Below, piece after piece: positions 33,545-44,576 of a DNA stretch of 64,000 nucleotides. The stretch comes from Kluyvera genomosp. 1 (GTDB lineage Bacteria > Pseudomonadota > Gammaproteobacteria > Enterobacterales > Enterobacteriaceae). The position numbers and the translations under genes are program-made. The stretch covers positions 62,001 through 126,000 of the forward strand of contig NZ_LGHZ01000032.1 in assembly GCF_001266615.1 (NCBI RefSeq). The letters run 5' to 3'. Numbering within the stretch: position 1 is the stretch's first letter; every line of letters begins with the position of its first letter. The notes under the pieces were generated by a model. The model was not told where the DNA came from. It worked only from the letters and a program-made list of their open reading frames with translations, and searched no databases.

Positions 33545-36228
33545 AGATCTTCCGGAGCCTCTTCCAGTTCGGGCGGTTTCTCTTGTGGAAGTGTAACACG
33601 AAAACAAGCGCCGCCTTCCGGCCGGTTGCTGGCGGAAAGGGTGCCACCGTGGATATCAACAATCGCCTGGCAAATAGCCAGCCCTAGTCCGACGCCGGGA
33701 ATGGCGGACTCTTTGTTGCCGCGAGAGAATTTGGCGAAGATCTGCTGCTCTTGTCCACTTGGAATACCCGGACCACTGTCCCAGACATCCAGCTGTAGAT
33801 GGCCGTTTTCGGTTGTCGCGGTGATGCCAATTTCTGCGTCGTCTCCGGCATATTTCACGGCGTTCTCGAGCAGATTAATCAGCACGCGTTCAAACAGCGG
33901 GCCGTCCAGATACACCAGCAGCAATGGGTCGGGGAGGGTGAGTCTAATCTGCCTACCGTTTAATCCCGGCTCGAGCATCCGTAGCGCGCTGCCGACCACC
34001 TCTTCCAGCGTTAGCCACTCTTTATTCAGGTTAAAACCGCCGGACTGAATGCGCGCCATATCCAGCAGGTTATTAACCAGCCGGGTGGTATTGAGCACGT
34101 GCTGACGAATCTCGTTAGCCTGTGGCGCATAAGGGGAACCACTGCTGGCAAGATCGAGCGTGAGGATTTCCGCCTGGCCAAACAGCACGGTGAGCGGCGT
34201 GCGCAAATCGTGAGAAAGCGCGGCCAGCAACGAGTTACGCAGGCTTTCTCGTTCACTGATAAGTCGTGATTGCTCTTCGCTGGCGGTAAGCGCGAGCCGT
34301 TCTAGCGCGCTGGCGACCAGCAGCGTAAAGGTCTCTAGCAACCGCTGTTGTTCGGGGATCATCAACTGGCGCAGATTTTGCGGCTCGACCACAATAAGCC
34401 CGTGGGTACTGTCGGCACCGCGCAGCGGCAGTATTAAATAAGGAACACCGGGCAGCGTGTCGGTGCCTGCCCCGGCGGGCAGCCCCTTATCAAAACTCCA
34501 GTGGGCGATGGCTTCATCCCATGGCGTCATACCTTCTTGTTGGGTGAGCGCTGCCAGTTTGCCGTGCTCATCAGGCATCAGAACCTGGCTACGGGCGTGA
34601 AACGTCGAGCGAATATATTGCTCGCAGGTATGGGCAATGTCGGTAGCATTACGGCCGACGGCGAGCGTTTTCGACATTTCGTAAAGCTGGCGGGTACGTT
34701 GTTCGCGATAGCGCGCGACCCGTGCCTGGTAGCGCACCCCGGCAGTTAAATTACCAATCACCAGTCCGACGGTAAGCATTACGCCAAAGGTGAGCAGGTA
34801 CTGCACGTCGGATACCGCCAGCGTACCGCGCGGGGCAACAAACACCAGATCGAAGCTGACCACGTTAATCACCGTCGCCAGCACCGACGGCCAGCGGCCG
34901 TAAAACAGCGCAACGATCACCACGCCCAGCAGATAGAGCATCACCAGGTTTGCGGCCTCGAACGCCACCAGCCACTGTGCGGCGATAAAGGTAATGGCGG
35001 CACACAGCCCCAGCGCCACCAGGCAGCCGCGGATTTGCACGCGCCATTTATCGATAAATGGCCGCCGATCGTGGCTGTTGTCCGGCAGCGGCAGCGGGGA
35101 TTCATCGATGCCTACAACCAGTAAATCCAACTCCGGCGCATGGCGGGAAATTCTTTCGCCAAAGCGTTCACCGCGCCACCAATGGCGTTTCTGCTGGCGG
35201 CCAATCACTATTTTTCCGAGATTATGTTCGCGAGCGTAGCGGATGACGGCGGCCTCTTCCGAGGGTTCCGAAAGGGTAGCCGTTTCGGCGCCCAGCTCCT
35301 GCGCCAGCCGAAGGGCGTTAAGAATCGCCCGCCGCTGAGGTTCTGGCAGGCGGTGCAATGTGGGTGTTTCAACGTAGACGGCGTGCCAGGCGCTGCCGAG
35401 GCGCGAGGCCAATCGGGCGGCGGTGCGTACCAGCTTTTCGCTGCCGGTGTGGTGGCCAATACACAGTAAAATGGCATCGTGGGTATGCCAGACTTTTTCC
35501 TGGCCCTGGGTATCGCGCCAGGCGCGCATTTGGTCGTCAACGCGTTCGGCGGTACGGCGCAGCGCCAGTTCACGCAAGGCAATCAGGTTGCCTTTACGGA
35601 AGAAATTTTCAATCGCCCGTTCGGCCTGGCCCGCAATGTACACCTTGCCTTCGTTCAGCCGCTGGCGCAGGTCGTCCGGGGGAAGGTCAACCAACACCAC
35701 TTCATCGGCGGCATCAAAGAAAGGATCGGGTACGGTTTCGCGTACCTGAATGCCGGTGACGCCGCTGACCACGTCATTCAAGCTTTCCAGATGCTGAACG
35801 TTTACGGTGGTAAAGACGTCGATACCCGCTTCCAGCAGCTCATCGATATCCTGCCAGCGTTTAGGATGGCGAGAGCCAGGCGCGTTGCTGTGCGCCAGTT
35901 CATCCATTAATACCAACGCCGGGCGACGGGCGAGGGCGGCATCGAGATCGAACTCCACCACGTAGCGCCCGCGATAGGCGGTGCGTTTAGGCGGCAGCGT
36001 GCTCAGTCCCTTAAGCATCGCCGCCGTCTCTTTACGGCCGTGGGTTTCCACCACCCCTGCCAGCACATCCAATCCCTGTGAGCGAAGACGCTGCGCTTCG
36101 GCCAGCATCGCCCAGGTTTTCCCCACCCCAGCGCAGGCACCGAAGAAAATCTTCAGCTTGCCCCTGTGGGCTTCGGCGGTATGTTCCAGCAGGCGATCCG
36201 GGTTTGGACGCAGCGGCTCGTCGGTCAT
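33541..36228 (-). CDS. kdpD: KdpD sensor histidine kinase
   Basis: Senses potassium limitation and phosphorylates KdpE. In order: an N-terminal KdpD domain with Walker-A-like GACAGVGKTW (residues 31-40), a USP-like domain (about 250-370; LCIGHHTGSEKLVRT), four closely spaced membrane helices (about 400-500), a GAF-like region and the kinase core with phospho-His in ALSHDLRTPLT (near 673), N-box LLENAVKYA, DSGPGI and GLGLAI. 895 residues against 894 in E. coli. Overlaps kdpE by four bases and follows kdpC by two. Confidence 0.97.
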   Translation of the reverse strand: MTDEPLRPNPDRLLEHTAEAHRGKLKIFFGACAGVGKTWAMLAEAQRLRSQGLDVLAGVVETHGRKETAAMLKGLSTLPPKRTAYRGRYVVEFDLDAALARRPALVLMDELAHSNAPGSRHPKRWQDIDELLEAGIDVFTTVNVQHLESLNDVVSGVTGIQVRETVPDPFFDAADEVVLVDLPPDDLRQRLNEGKVYIAGQAERAIENFFRKGNLIALRELALRRTAERVDDQMRAWRDTQGQEKVWHTHDAILLCIGHHTGSEKLVRTAARLASRLGSAWHAVYVETPTLHRLPEPQRRAILNALRLAQELGAETATLSEPSEEAAVIRYAREHNLGKIVIGRQQKRHWWRGERFGERISRHAPELDLLVVGIDESPLPLPDNSHDRRPFIDKWRVQIRGCLVALGLCAAITFIAAQWLVAFEAANLVMLYLLGVVIVALFYGRWPSVLATVINVVSFDLVFVAPRGTLAVSDVQYLLTFGVMLTVGLVIGNLTAGVRYQARVARYREQRTRQLYEMSKTLAVGRNATDIAHTCEQYIRSTFHARSQVLMPDEHGKLAALTQQEGMTPWDEAIAHWSFDKGLPAGAGTDTLPGVPYLILPLRGADSTHGLIVVEPQNLRQLMIPEQQRLLETFTLLVASALERLALTASEEQSRLISERESLRNSLLAALSHDLRTPLTVLFGQAEILTLDLASSGSPYAPQANEIRQHVLNTTRLVNNLLDMARIQSGGFNLNKEWLTLEEVVGSALRMLEPGLNGRQIRLTLPDPLLLVYLDGPLFERVLINLLENAVKYAGDDAEIGITATTENGHLQLDVWDSGPGIPSGQEQQIFAKFSRGNKESAIPGVGLGLAICQAIVDIHGGTLSASNRPEGGACFRVTLPQEKPPELEEAPEDL

Positions 36229-36230
36229 TA

Positions 36231-36806
36231 TTAATTATCCTTGTGGGCATCCAGCGCCATATTCAGCTCAGTAATATTTACCACAGGTTGGCCAAGAAAG
36301 CCGAACAGCGGCGTATGCGTTGCAGCTTCCACCTTTGCTCGTAGCCAGGCGGCAGAAACATTGCGCGCTTTGGCGATGCGTGGCACCTGCCATAGTGCCG
36401 CGTCAGGGGTCAGATTAGGATCCAATCCGCTGGCAGAGGCGGTCACCAGTTCCACCGGTACGGTCGCGCTAGCATCGGGATTCGCCGTGCGTAGCGCTGC
36501 AATGCGGTCGGTGAACAGTTTATCCAGCGCCGGGTTACTGGCGGCGAGGTTGCTACCGCCGGAAGCCATCGGGTTATTCGGCATGTCGGCGGTTGCCGAA
36601 GGACGACCCTGGAAGTAGCCAGGATCGCTATAGTTCTGACCGATCAGCTGCGATCCGCGCAGCTCGTGGTTTTCAAAAATAAGCGAGCCGTTGGCCTGAG
36701 AGGGGAACAGCCACTGCCCCAATGCGGTGGTTACCAGCGGATAGACGCCACCGGTAATGAGCGTCAGGAACAGAAAAATCACAATCGCGGGACGTAATGC
36801 AGACAT
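36231..36806 (-). CDS. kdpC: KdpC subunit of potassium-transporting ATPase
   Basis: Small subunit of KdpFABC, 191 residues. One N-terminal membrane helix ([20 protein letters not shown], residues 6-25) anchors a periplasmic domain with the conserved GSQLIGQ, FQGRPSA, GGSNLA and [17 protein letters not shown] motifs. It stabilises KdpA-KdpB interaction. It starts 10 bp after kdpB. Confidence 0.96.
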   Translation of the reverse strand: MSALRPAIVIFLFLTLITGGVYPLVTTALGQWLFPSQANGSLIFENHELRGSQLIGQNYSDPGYFQGRPSATADMPNNPMASGGSNLAASNPALDKLFTDRIAALRTANPDASATVPVELVTASASGLDPNLTPDAALWQVPRIAKARNVSAAWLRAKVEAATHTPLFGFLGQPVVNITELNMALDAHKDN

Positions 36807-36816
36807 GGTTATTTCC

Positions 36817-38865
36817 TCACACCAAACCCAGCAGGGTTAACAGCACATCAATTATTTTAATGCCAATAAACGGTACCACCAGGCCACCTGCACCATAGAT
36901 CCACAGATTGCGGCGCAGCATCGCTGAGGCTGATAGCGGGCGATAGCTCACGCCTTTCAGCGCCAGCGGCAGCAGGAAGACGATAATCAGCGCGTTGAAG
37001 ATAACGGCGCTCAGAATAGCCGAGTTGGGCGAGTGCAGATGCATAATGTTCAGCACGCCCAACTGCGGCCAGCTGGCGGCAAACGCCGCTGGAATAATGG
37101 CGAAATATTTCGCCACGTCGTTGGCAATACTGAAGGTGGTCAGCGAGCCACGGGTCATCAGCATTTGTTTGCCGATATGCACCACTTCAATCAGCTTGGT
37201 CGGGTTAGAGTCGAGGTCAACCATGTTGCCGGCTTCTTTCGCGGCCTGGGTACCCGAGTTCATCGCAACCGCCACATCGGCTTGGGCCAGCGCCGGGGCA
37301 TCGTTGGTGCCGTCGCCGGTCATCGCCACCATCCGGCCTTCCGACTGGTATTGACGAATTAGCGCCAGCTTCGCCTCCGGCGTCGCTTCGGCAAGGAAGT
37401 CATCCACACCCGCTTCGGCGGCAATGGCGGCGGCGGTTAAGCGGTTATCGCCGGTGATCATCACCGTCTTAATCCCCATCTTCCGCAGCTGGGCAAAACG
37501 CTCTTTAATGCCGCCTTTGACGATATCTTTTAAGGCAATGACGCCCAGCACGCGGGCGCCTTCGGCAACCACCAGTGGCGTTGCGCCAAGGCTCGCGACG
37601 CTTTCTACTTTTTGCTCCACGTCGAGCGGGAAGCTGCCGCCATTCGTTTCAATATGGCGACGAATGGCATCTACTGAACCTTTGCGGATCATGCGGTTAT
37701 CGATATTGATCCCGCTCATCCGGCTCTGGGCGGTAAACGGCACGAAGGTGGCGTGCAGCGCCTGGACGTCTCGCTCACGCAGATTAAAGCGCTGTTTGGC
37801 CAGTACCACGATGCTGCGGCCTTCCGGCGTTTCATCTGCCAGCGAAGAGAGCTGGGCGGCATCGGCCAGCGTTTTTTCATCTACGCCATGAGCAGGCAGG
37901 AACTGCGAAGCCTGACGGTTACCGAGCGTAATGGTGCCGGTTTTATCCAGCAGCAGGACGTCAACATCGCCCGCCGCTTCTACCGCACGCCCGCTGGTGG
38001 CAATAACGTTAGCCCCCAGCATACGGCTCATCCCAGCAACACCAATGGCTGATAACAGCCCGCCGATGGTGGTCGGAATCAGACACACCAGCAGGGCGAC
38101 CAGGACGGTGACGCTAATTGGTGTTCCGCTCCAGGCGGAAAACGGCCAGATGGTGGCGGTCGCCAGCAGAAACACAATCGTTAAGGCGACCAGCAGAATA
38201 GTCAGCGCAATTTCGTTTGGCGTTTTACGGCGCTGGGCGCCCTCGACCATCGCGATCATCCGATCAAGGAAGGTTTCTCCCGGGTTAACGCTACAGCGCA
38301 CGACAAGCCAGTCGGAGAGAATGCGCGTGCCGCCGGTGACCGAGGCGAAGTCGCCGCCGGACTCGCGGATAACCGGAGCCGATTCACCGGTGATGGCGCT
38401 TTCATCGACCGACGCGCCACCTTCAATCACTTCACCATCACAAGGGATGATGTCGCCGGCTTCCACCAACACCACATCACCTTTGCGCAGTTCATCGGCC
38501 GGGACGTGGTCCATCTGCGCGCCGTAACGCGCTTCACGCAGCTTGCGGGCAAACGCGGTTTTCTTCACCCCGCGCAGGCTGTTGGCCTGCGCTTTGCTGC
38601 GGCCTTCAGCCATCGCTTCGGCGAAGTTGGCAAACAGCACGGTAAACCACAGCCACAGGGCAATAGCCCCGCTAAACCAGACATTACCGGGTAAAACACC
38701 CATTGCCATGGCGATAGCCAGACCGCTGGTCAGCACGCTTCCCAGCCAGACGATGAACATCACCGGGTTGCGCCACTGAATGGAGGGGTTGAGTTTCTTC
38801 ACGGCGTCGATCAGCGCCTGGCGAACCAAAGAGGGCTCAAACAGGGCCAGTTGTTTGCGACTCAT
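36817..38865 (-). CDS. kdpB: KdpB, ATPase subunit of potassium transporter
   Basis: P-type ATPase catalytic subunit that energises K+ uptake through KdpA. From [14 protein letters not shown] it is 682 residues, the E. coli length; an in-frame ATG 24 bp upstream (inside the kdpA end region) is less likely. Motifs: TGES in the actuator domain near residue 161, phosphorylated DKTGT (Asp near 307), nucleotide-domain [23 protein letters not shown] hinge, and conserved membrane residues in IPTTIGGLL. Intact. Confidence 0.97.
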   Translation of the reverse strand: MSRKQLALFEPSLVRQALIDAVKKLNPSIQWRNPVMFIVWLGSVLTSGLAIAMAMGVLPGNVWFSGAIALWLWFTVLFANFAEAMAEGRSKAQANSLRGVKKTAFARKLREARYGAQMDHVPADELRKGDVVLVEAGDIIPCDGEVIEGGASVDESAITGESAPVIRESGGDFASVTGGTRILSDWLVVRCSVNPGETFLDRMIAMVEGAQRRKTPNEIALTILLVALTIVFLLATATIWPFSAWSGTPISVTVLVALLVCLIPTTIGGLLSAIGVAGMSRMLGANVIATSGRAVEAAGDVDVLLLDKTGTITLGNRQASQFLPAHGVDEKTLADAAQLSSLADETPEGRSIVVLAKQRFNLRERDVQALHATFVPFTAQSRMSGINIDNRMIRKGSVDAIRRHIETNGGSFPLDVEQKVESVASLGATPLVVAEGARVLGVIALKDIVKGGIKERFAQLRKMGIKTVMITGDNRLTAAAIAAEAGVDDFLAEATPEAKLALIRQYQSEGRMVAMTGDGTNDAPALAQADVAVAMNSGTQAAKEAGNMVDLDSNPTKLIEVVHIGKQMLMTRGSLTTFSIANDVAKYFAIIPAAFAASWPQLGVLNIMHLHSPNSAILSAVIFNALIIVFLLPLALKGVSYRPLSASAMLRRNLWIYGAGGLVVPFIGIKIIDVLLTLLGLV

Positions 38866-38885
38866 AACCAATAGCTCCGCATCAC

Positions 38886-40565
38886 TCAAAACAGGGAAAG
38901 ATGTTCCGCCACCGGGCCAATCGCCAGGGCGGGAATAAAGGTCAGGGCGCCAACCAGCAGCACGGTGCCAATCAGCAGGCCGATAAACAGCGCATCATGC
39001 GTCGCCAGCGTGCCAGGGGTAGCGGGTTGGATCCTTTTCGTCACCAGCGAACCGGCAATCGCCAGTACCGGGACGATGACCCCAAAGCGGCCGACGAACA
39101 TGCACACCGCCAGCAAACAGTTCCAGAACGGCGTGTTGGCGCTGAGCCCGGCAAAGGCGCTGCCGTTGTTGTTGGCGGCTGACGACACGGCGTAGAGCAC
39201 TTCGCTAAAACCGTGCGAGCCCGGGTTGGCCATCGCACTGCGTCCGGCGTCGGTCATCATGGCCAGTGCCGTACCGAGCAGTACCAGCGTTGGGGTGACC
39301 AGAATGGCCAGCGCGGTCATTTTCATCTCCGGCACATCGATCTTTTTACCGAGGTATTCCGGCGTACGGCCAATCATCAGCCCGGCGATAAATACCGCCA
39401 GCAGCACGAACAGCAGCATGCCGTACAGGCCAGAGCCGACACCACCGAACACCACTTCACCAATCTGCATCAGCCACATGGGTACCATGCCGCCCAACGC
39501 GGTGAACGAGTCATGCATGGCGTTGACCGCCCCGCAGGAGGCTGCGGTAGTGACCACGGCATACAGGCTACTGGCGAGAATGCCGAAGCGGCTCTCTTTA
39601 CCTTCCATATTGATAGCGCTGTCCGCGCCCAGCGGCAGCAGATGTGGGTTACCTTTGGTTTCCGCCCACATCACCACCGCGACGCAGACCACGAAAATCA
39701 GCGTCATTGCCCACAGAATGGCTCGGCCCTGGCGGTTGTCGCCGACCGCATCGCCAAAGGCGAAGCACAGCGCCGCGGGGATCAGGAAGATCGCCAGCAT
39801 TTGCACAAAGTTGGTTAGCGCGGTTGGGTTTTCAAACGGGTGTGATGAGTTGGCGTTGAAGAAGCCGCCGCCATTGGTCCCCAGCATCTTTATCGCTTCC
39901 TGCGAGGCGACCGGCCCCATAGGCAGTACCTGGTGTATCCCCTCCAGCGAGGTGAATGGCTGGTAGGGCAGAATGTTTTGCAATGCACCTTGCTGAATAA
40001 AGAACAGCGCCAGCAGCAGAGAAATCGGCAGCAGCAGCCACAGCGTAATACGGGTGATATCGACCCAGGCGTTACCTAGCGTGTTGACACTGTGGCGAGT
40101 AAAGGCGCGCACCAGTGCAAACAGCACGGCGATACCCGTGGCGGCGGAGAGGAAGTTCTGCACCGTCAGCCCGGCCATCTGGCTGAGATAGCTCAGGGTG
40201 GTTTCACCGCTGTAGGATTGCCAGTTGGTATTGCTGACAAAGCTTACGGCGGTATTGAGCGCCAGATGCCATGACAGCCCCGGCAACTGCTGCGGGTTGA
40301 ACGGCAGATGCCCTTGCAGCATCAACAGAGCAAAGAGTGCCAGCAGCCCGCACAGATTGAGCAGCAAAATAGCGGCGGCATAGCGCCCCCAGCTCATCTC
40401 CTGGCCGGAAATCCCCAGCGCGCGCCACAGAACATTTTCGCAGCGCGCCACGCCCGGCAGCGGCGTATTGGCGATCATCCCCGCCAGCATCTTGCCGAGC
40501 GGTCGGGCCAATACGAACAGCACCAGCAGGAAGCTAGCGACCAGTAAAAATCCTTGAGCAGCCAT
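38886..40565 (-). CDS. kdpA: KdpA, potassium-binding subunit
   Basis: Channel-like K+ subunit of the SKT family, 559 residues with about ten membrane helices. The four degenerate selectivity-filter loops are visible as [24 protein letters not shown] and [21 protein letters not shown] is the conserved cytoplasmic loop. The start [12 protein letters not shown] at 40565 overlaps the kdpF stop by one base, so the longer upstream frame is rejected. Confidence 0.96.
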   Translation of the reverse strand: MAAQGFLLVASFLLVLFVLARPLGKMLAGMIANTPLPGVARCENVLWRALGISGQEMSWGRYAAAILLLNLCGLLALFALLMLQGHLPFNPQQLPGLSWHLALNTAVSFVSNTNWQSYSGETTLSYLSQMAGLTVQNFLSAATGIAVLFALVRAFTRHSVNTLGNAWVDITRITLWLLLPISLLLALFFIQQGALQNILPYQPFTSLEGIHQVLPMGPVASQEAIKMLGTNGGGFFNANSSHPFENPTALTNFVQMLAIFLIPAALCFAFGDAVGDNRQGRAILWAMTLIFVVCVAVVMWAETKGNPHLLPLGADSAINMEGKESRFGILASSLYAVVTTAASCGAVNAMHDSFTALGGMVPMWLMQIGEVVFGGVGSGLYGMLLFVLLAVFIAGLMIGRTPEYLGKKIDVPEMKMTALAILVTPTLVLLGTALAMMTDAGRSAMANPGSHGFSEVLYAVSSAANNNGSAFAGLSANTPFWNCLLAVCMFVGRFGVIVPVLAIAGSLVTKRIQPATPGTLATHDALFIGLLIGTVLLVGALTFIPALAIGPVAEHLSLF

Positions 40566-40654
40566 CACAGGGCCTCCGCCTTTAATAGGGCATAAACCAG
40601 ATACGCCAGTAACAAGAACACCAGCACCACGCCGGCTATCACACCTGCAGTCAC
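40565..40654 (-). CDS. kdpF: KdpF small stabilising subunit
   Basis: A 29-residue single-helix protein: GTG start after CGGAGGTGG, sequence (M)[20 protein letters not shown] with a short ALLKAEAL tail. It matches the E. coli KdpF length and pattern, and its TGA overlaps the kdpA ATG. KdpF sits at the KdpA-KdpB lipid interface and stabilises the complex. Too short for routine ORF calling. Confidence 0.93.
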   Translation of the reverse strand: MTAGVIAGVVLVFLLLAYLVYALLKAEAL

Positions 40655-40732
40655 AATCCACCTCCGGACTCTTGAGTTATTGCGCTAAGGGTAGGATTTC
40701 GGGTGCAAAGATTTCGCAAAAATAGAATGGCA

Positions 40733-40757
40733 GGGTGTAAAAAAAGTATAAAAATGG
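40733..40757 (-). promoter_or_regulatory. KdpE-binding site of the kdpFABC promoter
   Basis: On the minus strand CCATTTTTATACTTTTTTTA followed by CACCC matches the T-rich KdpE box described upstream of E. coli kdpF. It lies about 80 bp before the kdpF start. The rest of the 306-bp gap to ybfA is AT-rich and shows no other gene. Confidence 0.7.
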
Positions 40758-40960
40758 CAAAAGGCACAATTTAACTAATGGTTAGTATTAATTTAACAAT
40801 CGTGTAACTGAATTACGCAGGTAAAGTAAATAAAGGCAAAACAAGCTCAAAAAAGTGGTCGGATGAGTAGTAAAATTACACAAAAGGCGGTACTCTTTTA
40901 GTCAGATTACTGAGCTTTATTTTCCGGCGAGCATTGCCGGCCAACTTAGGGGAGAGAAAA

Positions 40961-41167
40961 ATGGAACTGTATAAAAAATATCCTGCACACATTGTCGTGC
41001 TGCGCCGTACTTTCGCCGTGGTGGCGGGGATTGTTGCGCTGCCGGTGATGTTGTTCTGGAAAGATCGCGCTCGTTTTTACAGCTATCTGCACCGCGTCTG
41101 GTCTAAAACCAGCGACAAGCCGGTATGGATGGAGCAGGCCGAAGAAGCTGCTTGCGACTTCTATTAA
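40961..41167 (+). CDS. ybfA: YbfA, small membrane protein (DUF2517)
   Basis: 68 residues from [17 protein letters not shown] after a GGGGAGAG site; the length equals E. coli YbfA and the C-terminal half ([20 protein letters not shown]) is nearly identical. One hydrophobic helix ([16 protein letters not shown], residues 18-33) is followed by a basic amphipathic region. It lies next to the kdp promoter, divergently. Function unknown, though this pairing with kdp is conserved. Confidence 0.9.
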   Translation: MELYKKYPAHIVVLRRTFAVVAGIVALPVMLFWKDRARFYSYLHRVWSKTSDKPVWMEQAEEAACDFY

Positions 41168-41187
41168 TTACAAGCTGTTACTAAGCG

Positions 41188-41223
41188 ATCAAAACCGCGC
41201 CTGCGAAGGGGCGGTTTTTTTTC
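41188..41223 (+). terminator. ybfA terminator
   Basis: AAACCGCGCC-TGCGAAG-GGGCGGTTTTTTTT forms a stem with U-run about 25 bp after ybfA. Confidence 0.8.
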
Positions 41224-41320
41224 GTCTGCAGAAAGGCAAGACGATGGCCGCCGCCTCTGCGGATGAGGGGAAATATTTGGTGTACTATTGAATTCATTCA
41301 TAAATGTATTCAGGAAATGT

Positions 41321-42742
41321 ATGTCCACTCATCTGGTCTGGTTCCGCGCTGATTTACGCCTGCATGACAATCTTGCCCTTGCCGCCGCCTGTCGCGATGT
41401 GAATGCCCGGGTGCTGGCACTTTACATTGCTACCCCGCAACAGTGGGCATCCCATCATATGGCTCCGCGCCAGGCGGCCTATATCGCTGCGCAGCTCAAC
41501 GTTCTGCGTAACTCGCTGGCGGAGAAAAATATCCCACTGATTTTTGAGCAGGTGGTGGACTTTGCCGCCTCCGTTGAGGTGGTAAAAGAGGTCTGCCAGC
41601 AGCACGATGTGACGCAGCTTTTTTACAACTATCAGTACGAATACAACGAGCGTCAGCGTGATGCGGCAGTGGAAAGGGCGCTGGCGGAGACGGTTTGCCA
41701 GGGTTTTGATGACAGTGTGATCCTGCCGCCGGGCGCGGTAATGACCGGCAACCACGAGATGTATAAAGTCTTTACGCCGTATAAAAATGCGTGGCTGCGG
41801 CGCTTGCGTGAGCATTTACCGGAATGTGTTCGCGCACCTGCGGTGAGAAACGCGCCAGCGGTGGATAATACGCCTGCCATTGTACTGGACTATCCGCAGC
41901 AGCCCTTTGATCGTGCACTGTTCCCCGAAGATGAAAACGCGGCGATTGCGCAGCTGCGTCAGTTCTGCCAACAGTCGGCTGCAGACTATGAGGCACAGCG
42001 TGATTTTCCGGCAATCGAAGGCACCAGCCGTTTATCTGCCTGCCTTGCGGTTGGCGTATTGTCACCGCGCCAGTGCCTGCATCGCCTGCTGGCTGAACAG
42101 CCTGGCGCGCTTGATGGCGGCGCGGGCAGCGTCTGGCTCAATGAGCTTATCTGGCGCGAGTTTTACCGTCACCTGATGACCTACTACCCGCGTTTGTGCA
42201 AACACCGCCCGTTTATCAACTGGACCGATAACGTCCGCTGGCGCGAGGCTCCGGACGAGCTGAAGGCCTGGCAGGAGGGAAAAACCGGCTATCCGATTGT
42301 TGATGCCGCGATGCGACAGCTCAACGAAACCGGCTGGATGCACAATCGCCTGCGGATGATTGTCGCCAGTTTCCTGGTGAAGGATCTGCTTATCGACTGG
42401 CGGGCAGGGGAGCGCTACTTTATGTCGCAACTGGTGGACGGTTGTCTGGCGGCCAATAACGGCGGCTGGCAGTGGGCCGCATCCACCGGTACTGACGCCG
42501 CGCCGTATTTTCGTATCTTTAACCCAACCACTCAGGGTGAGCGCTTTGATAAAAGCGGCGAATTTATTCGCCACTGGCTGCCGGAGCTCAAATCGGTGCC
42601 CGATAAAGCGATTCATCAGCCTTGGGGCTGGGCAGATAAACAGGGCGTGACGTTAGATTATCCGCAGCCGATAGTCGACCACGCTCAGGCGCGGGTAGTC
42701 ACGCTGGCGGCTTATGAAGCAGCGAAAAAATCGGTCAGCTAA
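41321..42742 (+). CDS. phrB: deoxyribodipyrimidine photolyase
   Basis: Class I CPD photolyase that repairs UV pyrimidine dimers with FAD and a methenyl-folate antenna. The start MSTHLVWFRADLRLHDN gives 473 residues (472 in E. coli). An N-terminal antenna domain (1-130) precedes the helical FAD domain with EGTSRLSA, WLNELIWREFYRHLM, GYPIVDAAMRQL, GWMHNRLRMI and NGGWQWAASTGTDAAPYFR, including the electron-transfer Trp residues. Monocistronic, convergent with dtpD. Confidence 0.96.
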   Translation: MSTHLVWFRADLRLHDNLALAAACRDVNARVLALYIATPQQWASHHMAPRQAAYIAAQLNVLRNSLAEKNIPLIFEQVVDFAASVEVVKEVCQQHDVTQLFYNYQYEYNERQRDAAVERALAETVCQGFDDSVILPPGAVMTGNHEMYKVFTPYKNAWLRRLREHLPECVRAPAVRNAPAVDNTPAIVLDYPQQPFDRALFPEDENAAIAQLRQFCQQSAADYEAQRDFPAIEGTSRLSACLAVGVLSPRQCLHRLLAEQPGALDGGAGSVWLNELIWREFYRHLMTYYPRLCKHRPFINWTDNVRWREAPDELKAWQEGKTGYPIVDAAMRQLNETGWMHNRLRMIVASFLVKDLLIDWRAGERYFMSQLVDGCLAANNGGWQWAASTGTDAAPYFRIFNPTTQGERFDKSGEFIRHWLPELKSVPDKAIHQPWGWADKQGVTLDYPQPIVDHAQARVVTLAAYEAAKKSVS

Positions 42743-42781
42743 GTGAAGTGCAGCCAGGTCATCGTGGGTGCTAGAAACAAA

Positions 42782-42806
42782 CGAGGCCTGAATGATCAGG
42801 CCTCGG
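42782..42806. terminator. hairpin between phrB and dtpD
   Basis: CGAGGCCTGA and TCAGGCCTCG are perfect arms around a 4-nt loop. T-rich sequence follows on the minus strand (TTTGTTTC), so it probably ends dtpD and may also slow phrB transcription. Confidence 0.55.
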
Positions 42807-42813
42807 GGTTGGA

Positions 42814-44295
42814 TTAAGCCTCAGCGGCCAGGCGGCGGCTGCGAACTTTGAGCGTGTGGTAGAGCCAGATTATCAACACGGCTGCGACGCAGGCGACAGA
42901 GCCCCAGGTAATTTGGCTAAAGACTTCGATATAGGCGTTAATCGAGTAATCCACCGCACCGGCGGCATCAAAGGAAGCCTGCGATGTCTGATCGGCGATT
43001 AGGCCTGCAACGTAGTTCGCTACTGCGCCAGAGAGCAGCATATAGATACCGGTTAATACGCCGGTTACGCCAGGGATCTGAATCCGGGTGATTTGCGACA
43101 TTGCCACCGGGTCGATAAACAGTTCGGCAAAGCCCATTACCGACAGACCCAGCAGCATTAACGGCATCGAGGAGTGGCCGTAGGTTGCTGACCAGCGAGC
43201 GCTCAGCGTCAGGATACAGAAGCCGGCGCTCATCAGGCCGAGGCCCAACGCATATTTGCCCCAGATACGCAGGTCGCGGTTGCTGGTAACCTGCTCTTTA
43301 ATCAACCATGCCAGCACCACGCCGCAGGCCATGACGGCAAAGGCGTTCACCGATTGGAACATCGCGGTTGGCACTTCATAGCCCAACACATTGCGATTGA
43401 CGAAACGGTCAATATACAGACTGATAGAGCTGCCACCCTGCTGGGCAAATGCCCAAAACAGCAGGCTAAAGAAGGTCAGCACCATAATCAAACGCAGGTC
43501 TTTACGCTGCTCGGCGGTTTCCGCGCGGCGATAAATTCTTGCCAGCACCACCAGACCAATAATCGAGGCGACAATCAGCGCGTAGACCGACCACTCCTGC
43601 CAGAATAATAGGGTGATAAACAGCGGTGCGACGACCAGCAGGACCAGCAGCCAGCCCCAGTTCGGCATCAGGAATTTGGTCGCACACAGTGCTTCTTTGT
43701 TCACCCCACGGGTGTGGGAGAAGTGACGACGACCGCTGATGAAGATAACCAGGCCCGCGAGCATACCGACGGCCGCGAGGGTAAAGCCCATCGCCCAGCT
43801 GTATTGCTCCTGGGCAAAACCGCAGGCAATTGGCGCAATGATGGAGCCGACGTTACCCGCTGCATACATCAGCGAGAAACCGCCGTCGCGACGCGGGTCG
43901 GTCGGTTCATATAATTCGCCCAGCAGGCAGCTGACGTTGGATTTAAACAGGCCGTAACCGCAGACGATGATGGCCAGCGACAGATAGAGGAACATTGGCG
44001 CGATTTCACTGGCACCTAGCACCATATGGCCAATCACCATCAATAGTGCACCCAGCATCACCGCCATCCGGTTGCCGAGGACTTTGTCGGCCAGATAGCC
44101 GCCAAGAATTGGGGTGACGTAAACCAGCGAGCAGTAGGCGCTGAATAGCTCGTAAGCGTGGGTGTCGTTATATTTGAGTTGGTTTGTGAGATACAGGATC
44201 AGCAGCGCGCGCATGCCATAGAAGCTGAAGTATTCCCAGATTTGCAGAGCGACGACGTAGTAAATCGCCTTCGGCTGCGATTGTGATTTATTCAT
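42814..44295 (-). CDS. dtpD: dipeptide permease DtpD
   Basis: Proton-coupled oligopeptide transporter (POT/PTR2 family), 493 residues from [15 protein letters not shown], the E. coli length. The N-terminal [17 protein letters not shown] carries the family E-x-x-x-x-Y-Y-type motif in its DtpD form, followed by [12 protein letters not shown] and the PTR2 signature near [16 protein letters not shown]; about 12-14 membrane helices. Takes up di- and tripeptides into the cytoplasm. Divergent from ybgI across about 280 bp. Confidence 0.95.
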   Translation of the reverse strand: MNKSQSQPKAIYYVVALQIWEYFSFYGMRALLILYLTNQLKYNDTHAYELFSAYCSLVYVTPILGGYLADKVLGNRMAVMLGALLMVIGHMVLGASEIAPMFLYLSLAIIVCGYGLFKSNVSCLLGELYEPTDPRRDGGFSLMYAAGNVGSIIAPIACGFAQEQYSWAMGFTLAAVGMLAGLVIFISGRRHFSHTRGVNKEALCATKFLMPNWGWLLVLLVVAPLFITLLFWQEWSVYALIVASIIGLVVLARIYRRAETAEQRKDLRLIMVLTFFSLLFWAFAQQGGSSISLYIDRFVNRNVLGYEVPTAMFQSVNAFAVMACGVVLAWLIKEQVTSNRDLRIWGKYALGLGLMSAGFCILTLSARWSATYGHSSMPLMLLGLSVMGFAELFIDPVAMSQITRIQIPGVTGVLTGIYMLLSGAVANYVAGLIADQTSQASFDAAGAVDYSINAYIEVFSQITWGSVACVAAVLIIWLYHTLKVRSRRLAAEA

Positions 44296-44576
44296 TGCAC
44301 ATCTGACCTCTAAACCCCGCGTAGCCACGCTGCGTAAGGTTTTGTTTCTATACTGTAATCATACGATGAAAATCGTATTATCTTTGTAATATGCGGTATG
44401 GTTGCATAAATATACATTAAGTACGTCACATTAAAACAGATAAATCGTGTTGTTTAAGCACTTAATGCGCGTAATTACGCGGCATGAGAACGCGAGCGAG
44501 GAATTGCGTATCGACGCAGCGCCCGCAGGACGCTATTTTATTCTGTAGTACAGCATCAATAGCAAAGAGAGCGACG